Source: Chitinophagaceae bacterium
Lineage (GTDB): Bacteria; Bacteroidota; Bacteroidia; Chitinophagales; Chitinophagaceae
Reading direction: 5' to 3'
Length of the DNA stretch: 47,832 nt
NCBI GenBank assembly: GCA_009693715.1
Contig: SHWT01000002.1
Location: 1 to 47,832, forward strand
The position numbers and the translations under genes are program-made. This document shows, piece by piece, positions 37,735 to 47,832 of this stretch; within the stretch, counting starts at the first letter, position 1; each line of letters starts with the position of its first letter. The notes beneath the pieces were generated by a model. That model saw only the letters and a program-made list of their open reading frames with translations, was not told where the DNA came from and did not search any database.

Positions 37735-40305
37735 TTATGCCTCCTTTGATTTTGGGGCTTTTTCGTTGGGTTTTTTCTGCAAGGTAAAAACCAACTTATT
37801 TTGTGCAGTATCAAAATCACCAATCAAAGTATCTCCCTCCTTCACATTAAAGTTTAAAATTTCCTCCGCTAAAGGATCTTCTATATATTTTTGAATCGCT
37901 CGGTGTAAAGGTCTTGCACCAAACTGCACATCATACCCTTTATCCGCTATGAATGTTTTAGCTTCCGCGGTTAACTCCAAGTTCAATCCTAAGTTAACCA
38001 AGCGATTTAATACATTCTTCATGATAATGTCAATGATTAAGAATATATCGTCCTTAGTTAATGAATTAAATACCACTACATCATCCACCCTATTCAAAAA
38101 CTCAGGCGAAAAAGTTCGCTTCAATGCCTTTTCAATAACCGATCGATTGTTTTCTTCCGTTTGTTCTACACGCGTAGCAGTGGCAAATCCAACACCATCA
38201 CCAAAATCTTTTAATTGACGCGCACCAATATTTGAAGTCATGATGATTAAAGTATTTTTGAAATTCACTTTACGACCTAGACCATCAGTTAAAATACCAT
38301 CATCTAATACCTGTAATAAAATATTGTAAATATCTGGATGTGCTTTTTCAATTTCATCTAATAAGATTACACAGTAAGGTTTGCGACGCACCTTCTCTGT
38401 TAGTTGTCCGCCTTCCTCATAACCAACATAACCAGGAGGCGCACCAATCAATCGGCTTACAGAAAATTTCTCCATGTATTCACTCATGTCAATTCTAATT
38501 AAAGACTCTTCTGAATCAAACATGTTACGCGCTAATGCACGCGCCAATTCTGTTTTACCAACGCCAGTAGGACCTAAAAAGATGAATGTTCCAATTGGTT
38601 TTTTGGGATCCTTTAAGCCAACCCTATTTCTTTGAATGGCTTTCACCACTTTACTAATTGCATCATCCTGCCCAATGACCATTCCTTTCATTTCATCGGC
38701 CATTTTTCTGAGCTTGGTTGTTTCCGCCTCCACCATACGCTTCACAGGTATACCCGTCATCATACTCACTACTTCGGCAATATTTTCCTCATTAATGGGG
38801 AAACGTTTTGTTTTGCTTTCATCTTCCCATTGGGCCTTTGCTTTTTCTAAAGCTTCCCCTAATTTTTTTTCTGTGTCTCTTAAGTTGGCAGCTTCTTCAA
38901 AACGCTGACTTTTAACGACCCTATTTTTTTCGTTTTTAACTTCCTCTATTTGTTTTTCTAATTCAACAATATCTTGAGGTACATTAATGTTTTTTAAATG
39001 CACTCTAGCGCCAACTTCATCTAATACATCAATTGCTTTATCAGGCAACAAGCGATCCGTCATATAACGATCACTCAATTTTACGCAGGCTTCAATCGCT
39101 TCTTGATCATACACAACGCTATGATAATCCTCGTATTTAGATTTGATATTATTAAGTATAATAATTGTATCTGCTACACTAGGTGGCTCAATCACTACTT
39201 TTTGGAAACGTCTATCCAATGCCCCATCTTTTTCAATGTGCATACGATACTCATCCAATGTGGAAGCACCAATACATTGTAATTCTCCTCTCGCTAAAGC
39301 AGGCTTAAATATATTAGAGGCATCTAATGAGCCACTAGCACCTCCAGCGCCTACAATCGTATGTATTTCATCAATGAACAATATGACATCTCTGTTCTTT
39401 TCTAATTCATTCATGATGGCCTTCATTCTTTCCTCAAATTGGCCTCTGTATTTTGTACCAGCTACTAAAGCAGCTAAGTCCAATGATATAACTCGTTTGT
39501 CAAATAAAACGCGACTTACTTTTCGTTGCACAATTCGCAAAGCCAATCCTTCCACAATCGCGGTTTTACCCACCCCAGGTTCTCCAATTAAAATAGGATT
39601 GTTCTTTTTACGACGACTTAAAATTTGACTCACTCTTTCAATTTCGGCATCTCTACCTACAATTGGATCCAAGGAATCCATTTCAGCCAGCTTGGTAATA
39701 TCTCTTCCAAAATTGTCAAGTACCGGTGTTTTAGATTTACTAGCTGTAGCTGTTTTTGCTTTTGGACTAGCCCCAAAACCAGAACCCCCTCTTTTCTCTT
39801 CATCAAATTCATCCTCTGCATCATCTGGAAATTCTGCAGCTGGTGGATTAATGGGTTGCGTAGGTGTTGAACCCACCATCCCTAATTCAGAACGGAACAA
39901 ATCATAATCAACATCAAATTGATTTAAAATTTGCGTAGCAATATTTTCTTTGTTTTTTAGAATGCTTAAAAGTAAGTGTTCCGTTTCAACCATCGGACTT
40001 TTTAAGGCCTTTGCTTCAAGCACCGTCACCCTAATCACTTTTTCAGCTTGTTTGGTTAAAGGAAGGCTATTAATATTAGTAATATTTTTACCCGACTTAT
40101 CTTTTACTGCTAGTTCTATTTCCTTGCGCAACTCCCCTAGATTTACATTGAGTTGTTTAAGCACTTTGATGGCCGTATTTTCTTGGTCACGAATAAGCCC
40201 CAACATTAAATGCTCTGCACCGATAAAATCATTCCCTAATCTTAGGGCCTCTTCGCGGCTATAAGCAATGATTTCCTTAACTTGTGTTGAAAAATTATTA
40301 TCCAT
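37735..40305 (-). CDS. clpC: ATP-dependent Clp protease ATP-binding subunit ClpC
   Basis: Double Clp N repeat, two AAA+ modules ([28 protein letters not shown]), UVR-like motif. Confidence 0.97.
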   Translation of the reverse strand: MDNNFSTQVKEIIAYSREEALRLGNDFIGAEHLMLGLIRDQENTAIKVLKQLNVNLGELRKEIELAVKDKSGKNITNINSLPLTKQAEKVIRVTVLEAKALKSPMVETEHLLLSILKNKENIATQILNQFDVDYDLFRSELGMVGSTPTQPINPPAAEFPDDAEDEFDEEKRGGSGFGASPKAKTATASKSKTPVLDNFGRDITKLAEMDSLDPIVGRDAEIERVSQILSRRKKNNPILIGEPGVGKTAIVEGLALRIVQRKVSRVLFDKRVISLDLAALVAGTKYRGQFEERMKAIMNELEKNRDVILFIDEIHTIVGAGGASGSLDASNIFKPALARGELQCIGASTLDEYRMHIEKDGALDRRFQKVVIEPPSVADTIIILNNIKSKYEDYHSVVYDQEAIEACVKLSDRYMTDRLLPDKAIDVLDEVGARVHLKNINVPQDIVELEKQIEEVKNEKNRVVKSQRFEEAANLRDTEKKLGEALEKAKAQWEDESKTKRFPINEENIAEVVSMMTGIPVKRMVEAETTKLRKMADEMKGMVIGQDDAISKVVKAIQRNRVGLKDPKKPIGTFIFLGPTGVGKTELARALARNMFDSEESLIRIDMSEYMEKFSVSRLIGAPPGYVGYEEGGQLTEKVRRKPYCVILLDEIEKAHPDIYNILLQVLDDGILTDGLGRKVNFKNTLIIMTSNIGARQLKDFGDGVGFATATRVEQTEENNRSVIEKALKRTFSPEFLNRVDDVVVFNSLTKDDIFLIIDIIMKNVLNRLVNLGLNLELTAEAKTFIADKGYDVQFGARPLHRAIQKYIEDPLAEEILNFNVKEGDTLIGDFDTAQNKLVFTLQKKPNEKAPKSKEA

Positions 40306-40398
40306 TATCTTAATTTGGAGTTGTTACAAGATTAACGAAAATTTTTGACCTAAAGTATGTCAATCATTACTAGTTATTCACCTTTTAAATGAAATCAC

Positions 40399-40797
40399 AT
40401 GCAATACAAAACAGACCTTAAGGAAAAATTTACTGTCGTCACCTTCCTCGATGCTTCCTTAACTTCAAATAGTGTGCCAGAAATCAATGAATTAACCCAA
40501 AAAATACTGTCGCAAAGCCCTAAAAACCTGGTTGTAAACTGCGATCAAGTGAAACAATGGGATGCTTCCATCATTGCCGTTTTAGCCAATGCCCAACAGC
40601 AATTTTATGACAATAATGCCTCTTTTGTCATTTGTGCAGTGTCGGATGCCCTCCAAAATAGCATTGACAGCTCGGAATATGCCGAAATGATGAATTTAAC
40701 CCCTACTGAAACAGAAGCCTGGGATATCGTCCAAATGGAAGAAATTGAAAGGGAGTTATTGGATAGTGACGATATGGAATTTTCGGCTGAAAATTAA
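40399..40797 (+). CDS. STAS domain protein (anti-sigma factor antagonist-like)
   Basis: 132 aa, NLVVNCDQVKQWDASIIAVLANAQQQFYDNNASFVICAVSDALQNSI resembles SpoIIAA-type STAS with DAS motif. Confidence 0.7.
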   Translation: MQYKTDLKEKFTVVTFLDASLTSNSVPEINELTQKILSQSPKNLVVNCDQVKQWDASIIAVLANAQQQFYDNNASFVICAVSDALQNSIDSSEYAEMMNLTPTETEAWDIVQMEEIERELLDSDDMEFSAEN

Positions 40798-40927
40798 ATC
40801 CCGACTATTGTGGTAAAAGAGTTTTCAAGTGCCATCCATGGAGAAACTGGAACATTTAGGCCCATTGACCGATGCCTTTGACTAAGATTAACCTCCAAAT
40901 TAGCTCAAATTAGTTATTTTCGCCGTC

Positions 40928-42856
40928 ATGATTACCGCGCAAACCATACAACAAATTACAAACCGCATTGATATTATTGATGTGGTTGGGGAATTTGTTA
41001 AACTTAAAAAGCGCGGAACCAACTTTATCGGCAACTGCCCTTTTCACAACGAAAAATCACCCTCCTTCACCGTTTCCCCTGCTAAGGAAATTTACAAATG
41101 TTTTGGCTGTGGTAAAAGTGGGAATAGTATTACTTTTTTAATGGAGCATGAAAAGTATAGCTATGTTGAATCTTTGAGATGGTTAGCTGCAAGATATAAT
41201 ATAGAAATTGAAGAAACCGAATCCAGTCCTGCACAAAAAATGGCGCAACAAGTGGCAGATAGCTTATATGCCATTAACCATTTTGCGATGGATTTTTTCA
41301 TGAAACAATATTGGGAAACCGAATCAGGTGAAGCCATTGCCCAAAGCTATATGCAACACCGCGGTTTTTTACGACCAATTGTTGAGAAATTTAAAATTGG
41401 ATATAACCCAAGCGAGCGAGACAGCTTGGCAAAGGCCCTAATACAAAATCAATTCAACCCTGAACTTTTTGCTAAAACAGGATTGGTGGTGGAACGGAAT
41501 GGCGAATGGCAGGACAATTATCGTGATCGCATTATTTTTCCCATACACAATACCACTGGAAAGGTCATTGGATTTGGCGCAAGACAAATTGCAAAAAATG
41601 ATAAGTCGCCCAAATATATTAACTCCCCAGAGAATGATATTTATGTAAAAAGCAAAGTATTATATGGCTCCTACTTTGCACGCACCTCCATTGATAAATT
41701 AAATGAATGTTTGTTGGTGGAAGGTTATACCGATGTGGTTAGTTTACACCAAGCAGGTATTGAAAATGTTGTGGCGAGTGGCGGAACTTCCTTAACAATT
41801 GATCAATTAAGATTAATAAAAAAATACACCCCCAACCTAACCATCATTTATGACGGAGATGCTGCTGGTGTTAAAGCAGCTCTTCGTGGATTAGATATGG
41901 CGTTGGAAGAAGGATTGAATGTTCAATTGGTATTGATTCCAGATAAGGAGGATCCAGATAGCTATGTAAATAAAGTAGGGCCAGATGCCTTCAGAGAATT
42001 TGTGCAATCCGCCAAAAAGGATTTTGTCCTATTTCAATTAGAAGTGCAATTAAAGGAAGTAGGCAATGATTTAAATAAGAAAAACTCTTTAGTTAATCAA
42101 ATAGCGGAAACACTTAGTAAAATTAACAAGCCCGAAGATTTTACTAAGCTCCAAGAGTATGTAAAAAAATGTAGTAATTTATTACGCATTGATGAAACAG
42201 GCTTGACACAATTAGTCAATAAATTTAAACGTGACAAGATTGTAAAGGAGGAAAAGAAAATGTCCTATGACGAAGCTGCTATATTAATGCCGAGCTTCCC
42301 TAGCAGTCCTTCTGAAACAGATGATATTGATTTAGTCATGGACCGCGACCTAGTTCATGAGAAAAATTTAGTACGCGTTATAATTGAATTTGGAAATGAA
42401 TTATTAGCCGACGGAAGAAAGGTAGCCACTTGGGTTTGGGAAGAACTAGAATCATTCCCTTTAGAAAATCCGGATATGATTCATGTGATGCAGGCTTATA
42501 AAAATTGGCAGGACCAAGGTAAAATGCCCAATGGCAAAACCCTGCAATACCATGAAGATGAAAATGTACAAAAATGGGTATTAACCCTATTCGCCCCTGA
42601 GCATGAATTGAGTTTAAGATGGAATGAGAAGCTAGGGTTAAAAAAGCAGCAGGAAGAAAAGAATTTTTTAGCGGAAGTTGAAATAAGCTTGATGTATTTT
42701 AAATTACGGAAAGTAAAAAAAATGATTACGCAAAATCAAAGCGATCTTGAAAATGCACCCCCGTCGGACGAATTACACTTACTACAAATCCACAAACACT
42801 TAAAACAAGTGGAGCGCGATTTAACACAACATATTGGGACTGTAATTTTCAAGTAA
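40928..42856 (+). CDS. dnaG: DNA primase
   Basis: Zinc finger CPFHNEKSPSFTVSPAKEIYKCFGC; TOPRIM LLVEGYTDVVSLHQAGIENVVASGGTSLT, TIIYDGDAAGVKAALRG. Confidence 0.97.
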   Translation: MITAQTIQQITNRIDIIDVVGEFVKLKKRGTNFIGNCPFHNEKSPSFTVSPAKEIYKCFGCGKSGNSITFLMEHEKYSYVESLRWLAARYNIEIEETESSPAQKMAQQVADSLYAINHFAMDFFMKQYWETESGEAIAQSYMQHRGFLRPIVEKFKIGYNPSERDSLAKALIQNQFNPELFAKTGLVVERNGEWQDNYRDRIIFPIHNTTGKVIGFGARQIAKNDKSPKYINSPENDIYVKSKVLYGSYFARTSIDKLNECLLVEGYTDVVSLHQAGIENVVASGGTSLTIDQLRLIKKYTPNLTIIYDGDAAGVKAALRGLDMALEEGLNVQLVLIPDKEDPDSYVNKVGPDAFREFVQSAKKDFVLFQLEVQLKEVGNDLNKKNSLVNQIAETLSKINKPEDFTKLQEYVKKCSNLLRIDETGLTQLVNKFKRDKIVKEEKKMSYDEAAILMPSFPSSPSETDDIDLVMDRDLVHEKNLVRVIIEFGNELLADGRKVATWVWEELESFPLENPDMIHVMQAYKNWQDQGKMPNGKTLQYHEDENVQKWVLTLFAPEHELSLRWNEKLGLKKQQEEKNFLAEVEISLMYFKLRKVKKMITQNQSDLENAPPSDELHLLQIHKHLKQVERDLTQHIGTVIFK

Positions 42857-42901
42857 CAACAGATCCCCCCTTTTAAATTTCTTTAAAAAAATAGAATGAA
42901 A

Positions 42902-42922
42902 AAGGCGCCTTCATAGGCGCCT
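42902..42922 (-). terminator. Intrinsic terminator
   Basis: AGGCGCCT-tcat-AGGCGCCT with T run on the minus strand. Confidence 0.8.
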
Positions 42923-42946
42923 CAAAATCATAAGTATATAAATTGG

Positions 42947-43615
42947 CTACTTCTCTGAAGGGTTTTGCTTCCCCGCTAATAATTTCTCTAATGTAGCTTC
43001 TAATCTTTTTTGCTTAGTTTCTTCCTTTTTTGCGCCTTGAATCCAACTCAAATATTCCTTTTGATTGATGATGGATAGAGAAGTAAAAAACTCTCTTGCC
43101 TCCTCATCGGCTGCAAATAATTTATCCAATTCTATCGGAAGGGCTATTAATCTTTTTTCAAAATCGTCCACTTTAATGTCTGCTGATTTGAATTCAACAA
43201 AGGTTCTGTTCTTATTAGGTAATTGATCGACCTTTTTAAATCGCATTGCTGTCCAAACATGATCCAAGGTCACCTGGCGAATGGCTTCAAAATCGTTTTT
43301 TGAAAGTATATCCCAGCTGGCATCTCTATTTAAGTCGGATACAATTTTTGAAGTTGTTTTTGGGTAGGCAATCCATAATTTGCAATCTCCATGTAAAGCA
43401 GTAAACAACTCCTTTAAAATATTATTTAACTGAAATTGATTAATCGCAAAAATAAGCGCAAAGTCAATTTTCCTAGTCTTTAAAAGCGGGGTTAAATTTT
43501 TATTATAAGAAAGCTTCGCAAACTGCTTCTCTACAGATGAGGGCAGGCCCTGAATCAATAAGTTTTTTTCCTCCTTTAACTGTAATTTCTCTAAAAGGTG
43601 TAGACTACTTGACAT
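42947..43615 (-). CDS. YdeI/OmdA-like C-terminal domain protein with N-terminal DUF3052-like region
   Basis: LDKLFAADEEAREFFTSLSIINQKEYLSWIQGAKKEETKQKRLEATLEKLLAGKQNP. Confidence 0.78.
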   Translation of the reverse strand: MSSSLHLLEKLQLKEEKNLLIQGLPSSVEKQFAKLSYNKNLTPLLKTRKIDFALIFAINQFQLNNILKELFTALHGDCKLWIAYPKTTSKIVSDLNRDASWDILSKNDFEAIRQVTLDHVWTAMRFKKVDQLPNKNRTFVEFKSADIKVDDFEKRLIALPIELDKLFAADEEAREFFTSLSIINQKEYLSWIQGAKKEETKQKRLEATLEKLLAGKQNPSEK

Positions 43616-43724
43616 ATTAACTAGGATTTAAAAGAGGACGAAGTTACGAAAATCTAAATTATTAATACTAAAAATAGGAGATAAAAGTTAATACTTAATA
43701 ATAATCAATCAATTAGGCACATAA

Positions 43725-44354
43725 CTATTTGTCTCTTTTCTTGAAAATTGGGAGCTTAGTTTCAGTTCCCTTGTACATCCTTGAGATGTTTTTATGATGG
43801 GTTATCACCACCATCATCGCTACAATCATTGCAAAAATGCGATACAATGTTTCCTTTTCATTAAAAATGAATAAAATAAGTATCATGAAAGCAACAGCAG
43901 CTAAAATGGAACTAAGCGAAACGAAACGTGTTGATAGCAATGATATTAAAAATACAACCAAGCAAATCAAAGCAACAATAGGTTGTATTGCCAAGGTCAT
44001 TCCTAATAAGGTTGCCACTCCCTTACCGCCTCTAAAATTTGCCCATATTGGGAAAACATGACCCAAAACAGCGACCATACCCAATGCGATCATGAAATTA
44101 GTTCTAGCTAGTTCATGCGTTAAGTAAAATGGGATGAAAATATATAAAGAGGTCGCTATTATTCCTTTTGTTACATCAACTAACATGACTAAACTGCCCC
44201 ACTTTGATCCTAAAATTCTAAATGTATTAGTTGCGCCTGCATTTCCACTACCGTAATCCCGTATATCAATGCCAAAAATAGATTTACTCACCCATACCGC
44301 AGTTGGGATGGATCCGATCAAATAAGCCAATAGGATAAAAACAATTTCAGTCAT
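43725..44354 (-). CDS. plsY: Glycerol-3-phosphate acyltransferase
   Basis: AYLIGSIPTAVWVSKSIFGIDIRDYGSGNAGATNTFRILG, GHVFPIWANFRGGKGVAT. Confidence 0.95.
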   Translation of the reverse strand: MTEIVFILLAYLIGSIPTAVWVSKSIFGIDIRDYGSGNAGATNTFRILGSKWGSLVMLVDVTKGIIATSLYIFIPFYLTHELARTNFMIALGMVAVLGHVFPIWANFRGGKGVATLLGMTLAIQPIVALICLVVFLISLLSTRFVSLSSILAAVAFMILILFIFNEKETLYRIFAMIVAMMVVITHHKNISRMYKGTETKLPIFKKRDK

Positions 44355-44429
44355 CTAAAAAATTATAGTGGGAAACAAAGATACACCCAAAAAATTAATG
44401 ATTTGTTAACATTATGAAAAAAATCCTCA

Positions 44430-45338
44430 CTAAATATTAAACAAAATGCTCACCCATCCATTCAAAGGCTGTGATTTTACAAAATTCCACCCATGATTAG
44501 CAGCTAATTGTATCATATCTTCTTGATCCTCCATTAATAAGCCGCTTAGGATTAATTCAGATCCTGAATGCGCCACATGGGTCAATTCCTGCATATTGGC
44601 TTCAATGATATGTCTATTCACATTGGCTAGAATGATATCGAATTGGCGATCCTGATAGGCGGAATCGACCTTTTTGATCAATATGCCATTTGCGTCATTA
44701 TTTAGGATATTCTCCTTCGCATTTTCAATACACCAATCATCATTATCCACTGCCAACAAATCAACAGCACCTAATTTTTCGGCAAGAATGGCCAATACCC
44801 CGGTGCCAGTACCAAAATCATACACTGACTTTCCCTTAAAATTTAGATGCTCCATCATTTGCATGACTGAAAAAGTGGTCGCATGATGTCCTGTACCAAA
44901 ACTCATTTTAGGGGTAATCTTTATTTCATATTGTACTGCTGGGTCAAAGCTTGGATGAAAATGGGCCCGAATTCCTACAAAATCACCTACCCTTACCGGT
45001 TCAAAATTTGATTCCCAAATTGCATTCCAATTTTTTTCTTTAATTATTGATTTTGAATAAGTTAAACTATTTTGATTAAATATTATATCTAATTCTTTTT
45101 CAATTTCTTGCCCCTCAAAATCAGTGCCTAATATAAAGGTTTTGCAATGACCAGCTCCAGCGCCTAATCCAGTTGTAGTCCCTAGGATACTACTCATTCC
45201 TACCCCATTATTAATCCCCGTTGCTGCCTCCTCCTCATTAAATCCATCAAACCCCAAATCAGCTAACTGGGCGACTAGCATCTCAAACTGATCCTGATCT
45301 TTAAAATCGAAAGCTATTTGGATGTAGGTTTTGGACAT
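44430..45338 (-). CDS. prmA: Ribosomal protein L11 methyltransferase
   Basis: MSFGTGHHATTFSVMQMMEHL, VYDFGTGTGVLAILAEKLGA, DIILANVNRHII. Confidence 0.93.
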   Translation of the reverse strand: MSKTYIQIAFDFKDQDQFEMLVAQLADLGFDGFNEEEAATGINNGVGMSSILGTTTGLGAGAGHCKTFILGTDFEGQEIEKELDIIFNQNSLTYSKSIIKEKNWNAIWESNFEPVRVGDFVGIRAHFHPSFDPAVQYEIKITPKMSFGTGHHATTFSVMQMMEHLNFKGKSVYDFGTGTGVLAILAEKLGAVDLLAVDNDDWCIENAKENILNNDANGILIKKVDSAYQDRQFDIILANVNRHIIEANMQELTHVAHSGSELILSGLLMEDQEDMIQLAANHGWNFVKSQPLNGWVSILFNI

Positions 45339-45371
45339 TTTCTTGTTTTATGGGAGGCAAAGATACCAATT

Positions 45372-45404
45372 AAAATGCCCTCCCGCGTAACGAGAAGGCA
45401 TTTT
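45372..45404 (-). terminator. Intrinsic terminator downstream of pnp
   Basis: AAAATGCC...GGCATTTT inverted repeat in the pnp-prmA gap. Confidence 0.7.
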
Positions 45405-45441
45405 GAGTATTTCTAGCCTTTTCTAAAAGGCACAGAGAAAA

Positions 45442-47595
45442 TTAAGCTTGCGGACCGCGGTCTTCACGAGGTGCTTGTTCTGGGCGTGGCAATAATGCCT
45501 TATGGCTCAATTTGAACTTACCTGTTTTAGGGTCCAAACCAACCAATTTCACCTTCACTACATCACCTTCATTGTAGATACCTTCCATCGTCTCCAAACG
45601 CTTCCAGCTTATTTCACTAATATGTAATAAACCTTGTTTGCCTGGCATGAATTCAATAAAGGCACCAAATTCCTTCACTCCTTTTACAACACCTTCGTAT
45701 TCATCTCCAATTTCTGGAACGGCAACAATACCATTGATCCATTTAACTGCAGCATCCAAACTATCCTTATTTGCAGAGAAGATACTTACTTCACCATGGT
45801 TACCCACTTCTTCAATATTAATCGTAGCACCAGTCGTTCTTTGCATTTCTTGAATAATCTTACCGCCTGGTCCGATTACTGCTCCAATATACTCCTTATC
45901 AATAATCAACTTAACCATTCTAGGTGCATGTGGTTTCACATCAGCACGCGCTGCTGGCATACATTCATACATGGCATCTAAAATATGTAAACGCCCTTTT
46001 TTCGCCTGAGACAATGCCTCACGCATAATATCCATACTTAAACCGTCTACTTTAATATCCATTTGAACGCCACAAATACCATCACGGGTACCAGTAACTT
46101 TAAAATCCATATCCCCTAAATGATCCTCATCACCTAAGATATCCGTTAAGATCGCATATTTACCATCTTCTCTTGAAATTAATCCCATCGCCACACCACT
46201 CACGTGCTTAGGCATTGGAACGCCCGCATCCATTAAAGCTAATGAACCGGCACAAACAGTTGCCATTGAAGAAGAACCATTACTTTCCAATACATCTGAA
46301 ACTACTCTCAAAGTGTAAGGGAATGTAGTTGTATCAGGTAGCATTTGTTTTAAAGAACGCATTGCCAAATTACCATGTCCCACTTCACGACGACCTACGC
46401 CACGCATCATCTTCACTTCTCCGGTAGAGAATGGTGGGAAATTATAGTGTAAGAAAAATTTAGTGTATTCAGCGCTTGCTGCAGTTTCTTGCATTAACTC
46501 ATCCAACTTAGTTCCTAATGTTACTGTAGTTAGTGATTGTGTTTCTCCTCTTGTAAATAAAGAAGAACCATGTGGTGTTGGTAATGGATCCACTTCCATC
46601 GCTAATGGACGCACTTGATCTAATTGGCGACCATCTAAACGAATACGCTTATCCACCATCATATCTCTAACAACTTCCCATTTCAAATCCTCATAATATT
46701 TACCTGCTAATTTCTTTTGCAAGTCGGTTATTTCTGTTCCTAAATGTTCAATGATTTCTTTTTTCAATGCAGAAAATGCATCGCTTCTTTCATGCTTTGC
46801 AGAACCTAATTCAGCGATGGCATTTACTTTTGCTTTTGCAAAAGCGTATACTTTTTCTTTGATCGCTTCATCTTGTTCTGGTTTCTTATAATCACGCACT
46901 TCCGTAATACCGACTACTTTTCTTAATTCCGCTTGTGCTTTAATTTGTTTACGAATGGCTTCATGTGCAATTTCTAAACATTGCACTAATTCTTCTTCAG
47001 AACATTCTTTCGCCTCTCCTTCTACCATCATTAAATTCTTGTCAGTAGCAGCAATTAAAAATTCAAAATCAGAAATAGCTAATTGTGCTTTAGAAGGGTT
47101 GATAATAAATTCACCTTTGATGCGTCCGATACGCACTTCTGAAATAATTTCCTTAATTGGAATATTAGATACTGCGATTGCAGCAGACGCCGCTAAACAA
47201 GCCAATGAATCAGGCATTACATTTTCATCACTTGAAATCAAGGATATCAATACTTGCACATCGCACAAATAATCTTCTGGGAATAAAGGACGCAATGCAC
47301 GATCAATTAAACGGCTTGTTAAAATTTCATAGTCATTTAAACGTGCTTCTCTTTTGAAAAATGATCCAGGAATACGACCTGCAGATGCAAATTTTTCTTG
47401 ATAATCTACGCTTAATGGGAAAAAGTCTTGACCATCTCTAGGATCTTTGTTGGCAACAACGGTTGCTAACAAAATACAATTTCCTTGTCTAACAGTTACT
47501 GCTCCGTCCGCTTGACGTGCTAGTTTACCTGTTTCGATAAATATTTCTTGTCCAGGATTAACCTCGAACTTTACTGATTTGGGTTGTGATAACAT
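45442..47595 (-). CDS. pnp: Polyribonucleotide nucleotidyltransferase
   Basis: Two RNase PH domains, KH (IGAVIGPGGKIIQEMQRTTGATINIEE) and S1 (GDEYEGVVKGVKEFGAFIEFMPGKQGLLHISEISW). Confidence 0.98.
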   Translation of the reverse strand: MLSQPKSVKFEVNPGQEIFIETGKLARQADGAVTVRQGNCILLATVVANKDPRDGQDFFPLSVDYQEKFASAGRIPGSFFKREARLNDYEILTSRLIDRALRPLFPEDYLCDVQVLISLISSDENVMPDSLACLAASAAIAVSNIPIKEIISEVRIGRIKGEFIINPSKAQLAISDFEFLIAATDKNLMMVEGEAKECSEEELVQCLEIAHEAIRKQIKAQAELRKVVGITEVRDYKKPEQDEAIKEKVYAFAKAKVNAIAELGSAKHERSDAFSALKKEIIEHLGTEITDLQKKLAGKYYEDLKWEVVRDMMVDKRIRLDGRQLDQVRPLAMEVDPLPTPHGSSLFTRGETQSLTTVTLGTKLDELMQETAASAEYTKFFLHYNFPPFSTGEVKMMRGVGRREVGHGNLAMRSLKQMLPDTTTFPYTLRVVSDVLESNGSSSMATVCAGSLALMDAGVPMPKHVSGVAMGLISREDGKYAILTDILGDEDHLGDMDFKVTGTRDGICGVQMDIKVDGLSMDIMREALSQAKKGRLHILDAMYECMPAARADVKPHAPRMVKLIIDKEYIGAVIGPGGKIIQEMQRTTGATINIEEVGNHGEVSIFSANKDSLDAAVKWINGIVAVPEIGDEYEGVVKGVKEFGAFIEFMPGKQGLLHISEISWKRLETMEGIYNEGDVVKVKLVGLDPKTGKFKLSHKALLPRPEQAPREDRGPQA

Positions 47596-47698
47596 TTTTA
47601 ATTTTTTTTAGTGTGAAGCAATCGAAGATTCATCAATTTTGTAAGCTGAATTTATCTCAAAAACATGCTAAAAATAATAGACCTATATAAACAACTAA

Positions 47699-47723
47699 TC
47701 CCAACCGTGTTTGACAGTTGGGA
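47699..47723 (-). other. Hairpin in rpsO-pnp intergenic region (weak terminator or processing site)
   Basis: TCCCAAC-N11-GTTGGGA perfect 7-bp stem just after rpsO. Confidence 0.4.
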
Positions 47724-47747
47724 CAGCTATTATAAGATTGTTTTGAA

Positions 47748-47832
47748 TTATTTTCTTAAGCCTAATTTTTCAATTAGAGCGCGGTAACCAGTAAGGTTAT
47801 GTTTTTGCAAATAAACTAACAAACGCTTACGC
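47748..47832 (-). CDS. rpsO: 30S ribosomal protein S15, 3' part only (5' beyond window)
   Basis: Minus strand reads RKRLLVYLQKHNLTGYRALIEKLGLRK-stop, the S15 C-terminus; rpsO-pnp order is conserved. Confidence 0.93.
   Translation of the reverse strand, partial: RKRLLVYLQKHNLTGYRALIEKLGLRK

Noticed and set aside
39143-39628. 161 aa plus-strand ORF antisense to clpC
   Set aside because: Lies wholly within the high-confidence clpC gene on the other strand; composition looks like a shadow ORF with no recognisable domain
1-47832. CRISPR arrays, tRNA/rRNA genes, transposases, integrases, prophage or defence genes
   Set aside because: None seen by eye; no regular spaced repeats, and the accessory genes are metabolic

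Overview
The window reads as a chromosomal segment of a Bacteroidota member (SusC/SusD pair, lipoprotein and Tat signals, SDR-type UxuB; probably Chitinophagaceae-like, inferred without a search). Both flanks are housekeeping: PafA-like alkaline phosphatase (partial), NADP-isocitrate dehydrogenase and Nramp-Usp on the left; clpC, a STAS protein, dnaG, a YdeI/OmdA-like protein, plsY, prmA, pnp and partial rpsO on the right. The ~31 kb between (about 5.4-36.7 kb) is a uronate-utilisation locus. It has a D-glucuronate arm (ExuT-like MFS, uxaC, SDR-type uxuB, uxuA, kdgK, eda, YhcH family), an unsaturated-uronate arm (alginate-lyase-fold protein, GH88, KdgF-like cupin, kduI, kduD), a SusC/SusD pair, a LacI regulator, an FGE/SUMF1 protein, three Gfo/Idh/MocA oxidoreductases, two TIM-barrel isomerase-like proteins (all five with twin-arginine signals) and a ThuA-like protein. 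The most striking observation is a putative malonate cassette: MadL/MadM-type transporter, an ACSF3/MatB-type malonyl-CoA synthetase and a secreted two-domain esterase. It sits in the same tightly packed minus-strand gene run as the glucuronate genes, suggesting co-utilisation of malonyl esters and glucuronate. Two near-identical LacI-like operator candidates (21/24 nt identical) lie in the two main divergent promoter regions. All family calls are from reading translated sequence and motifs; no searches were run.
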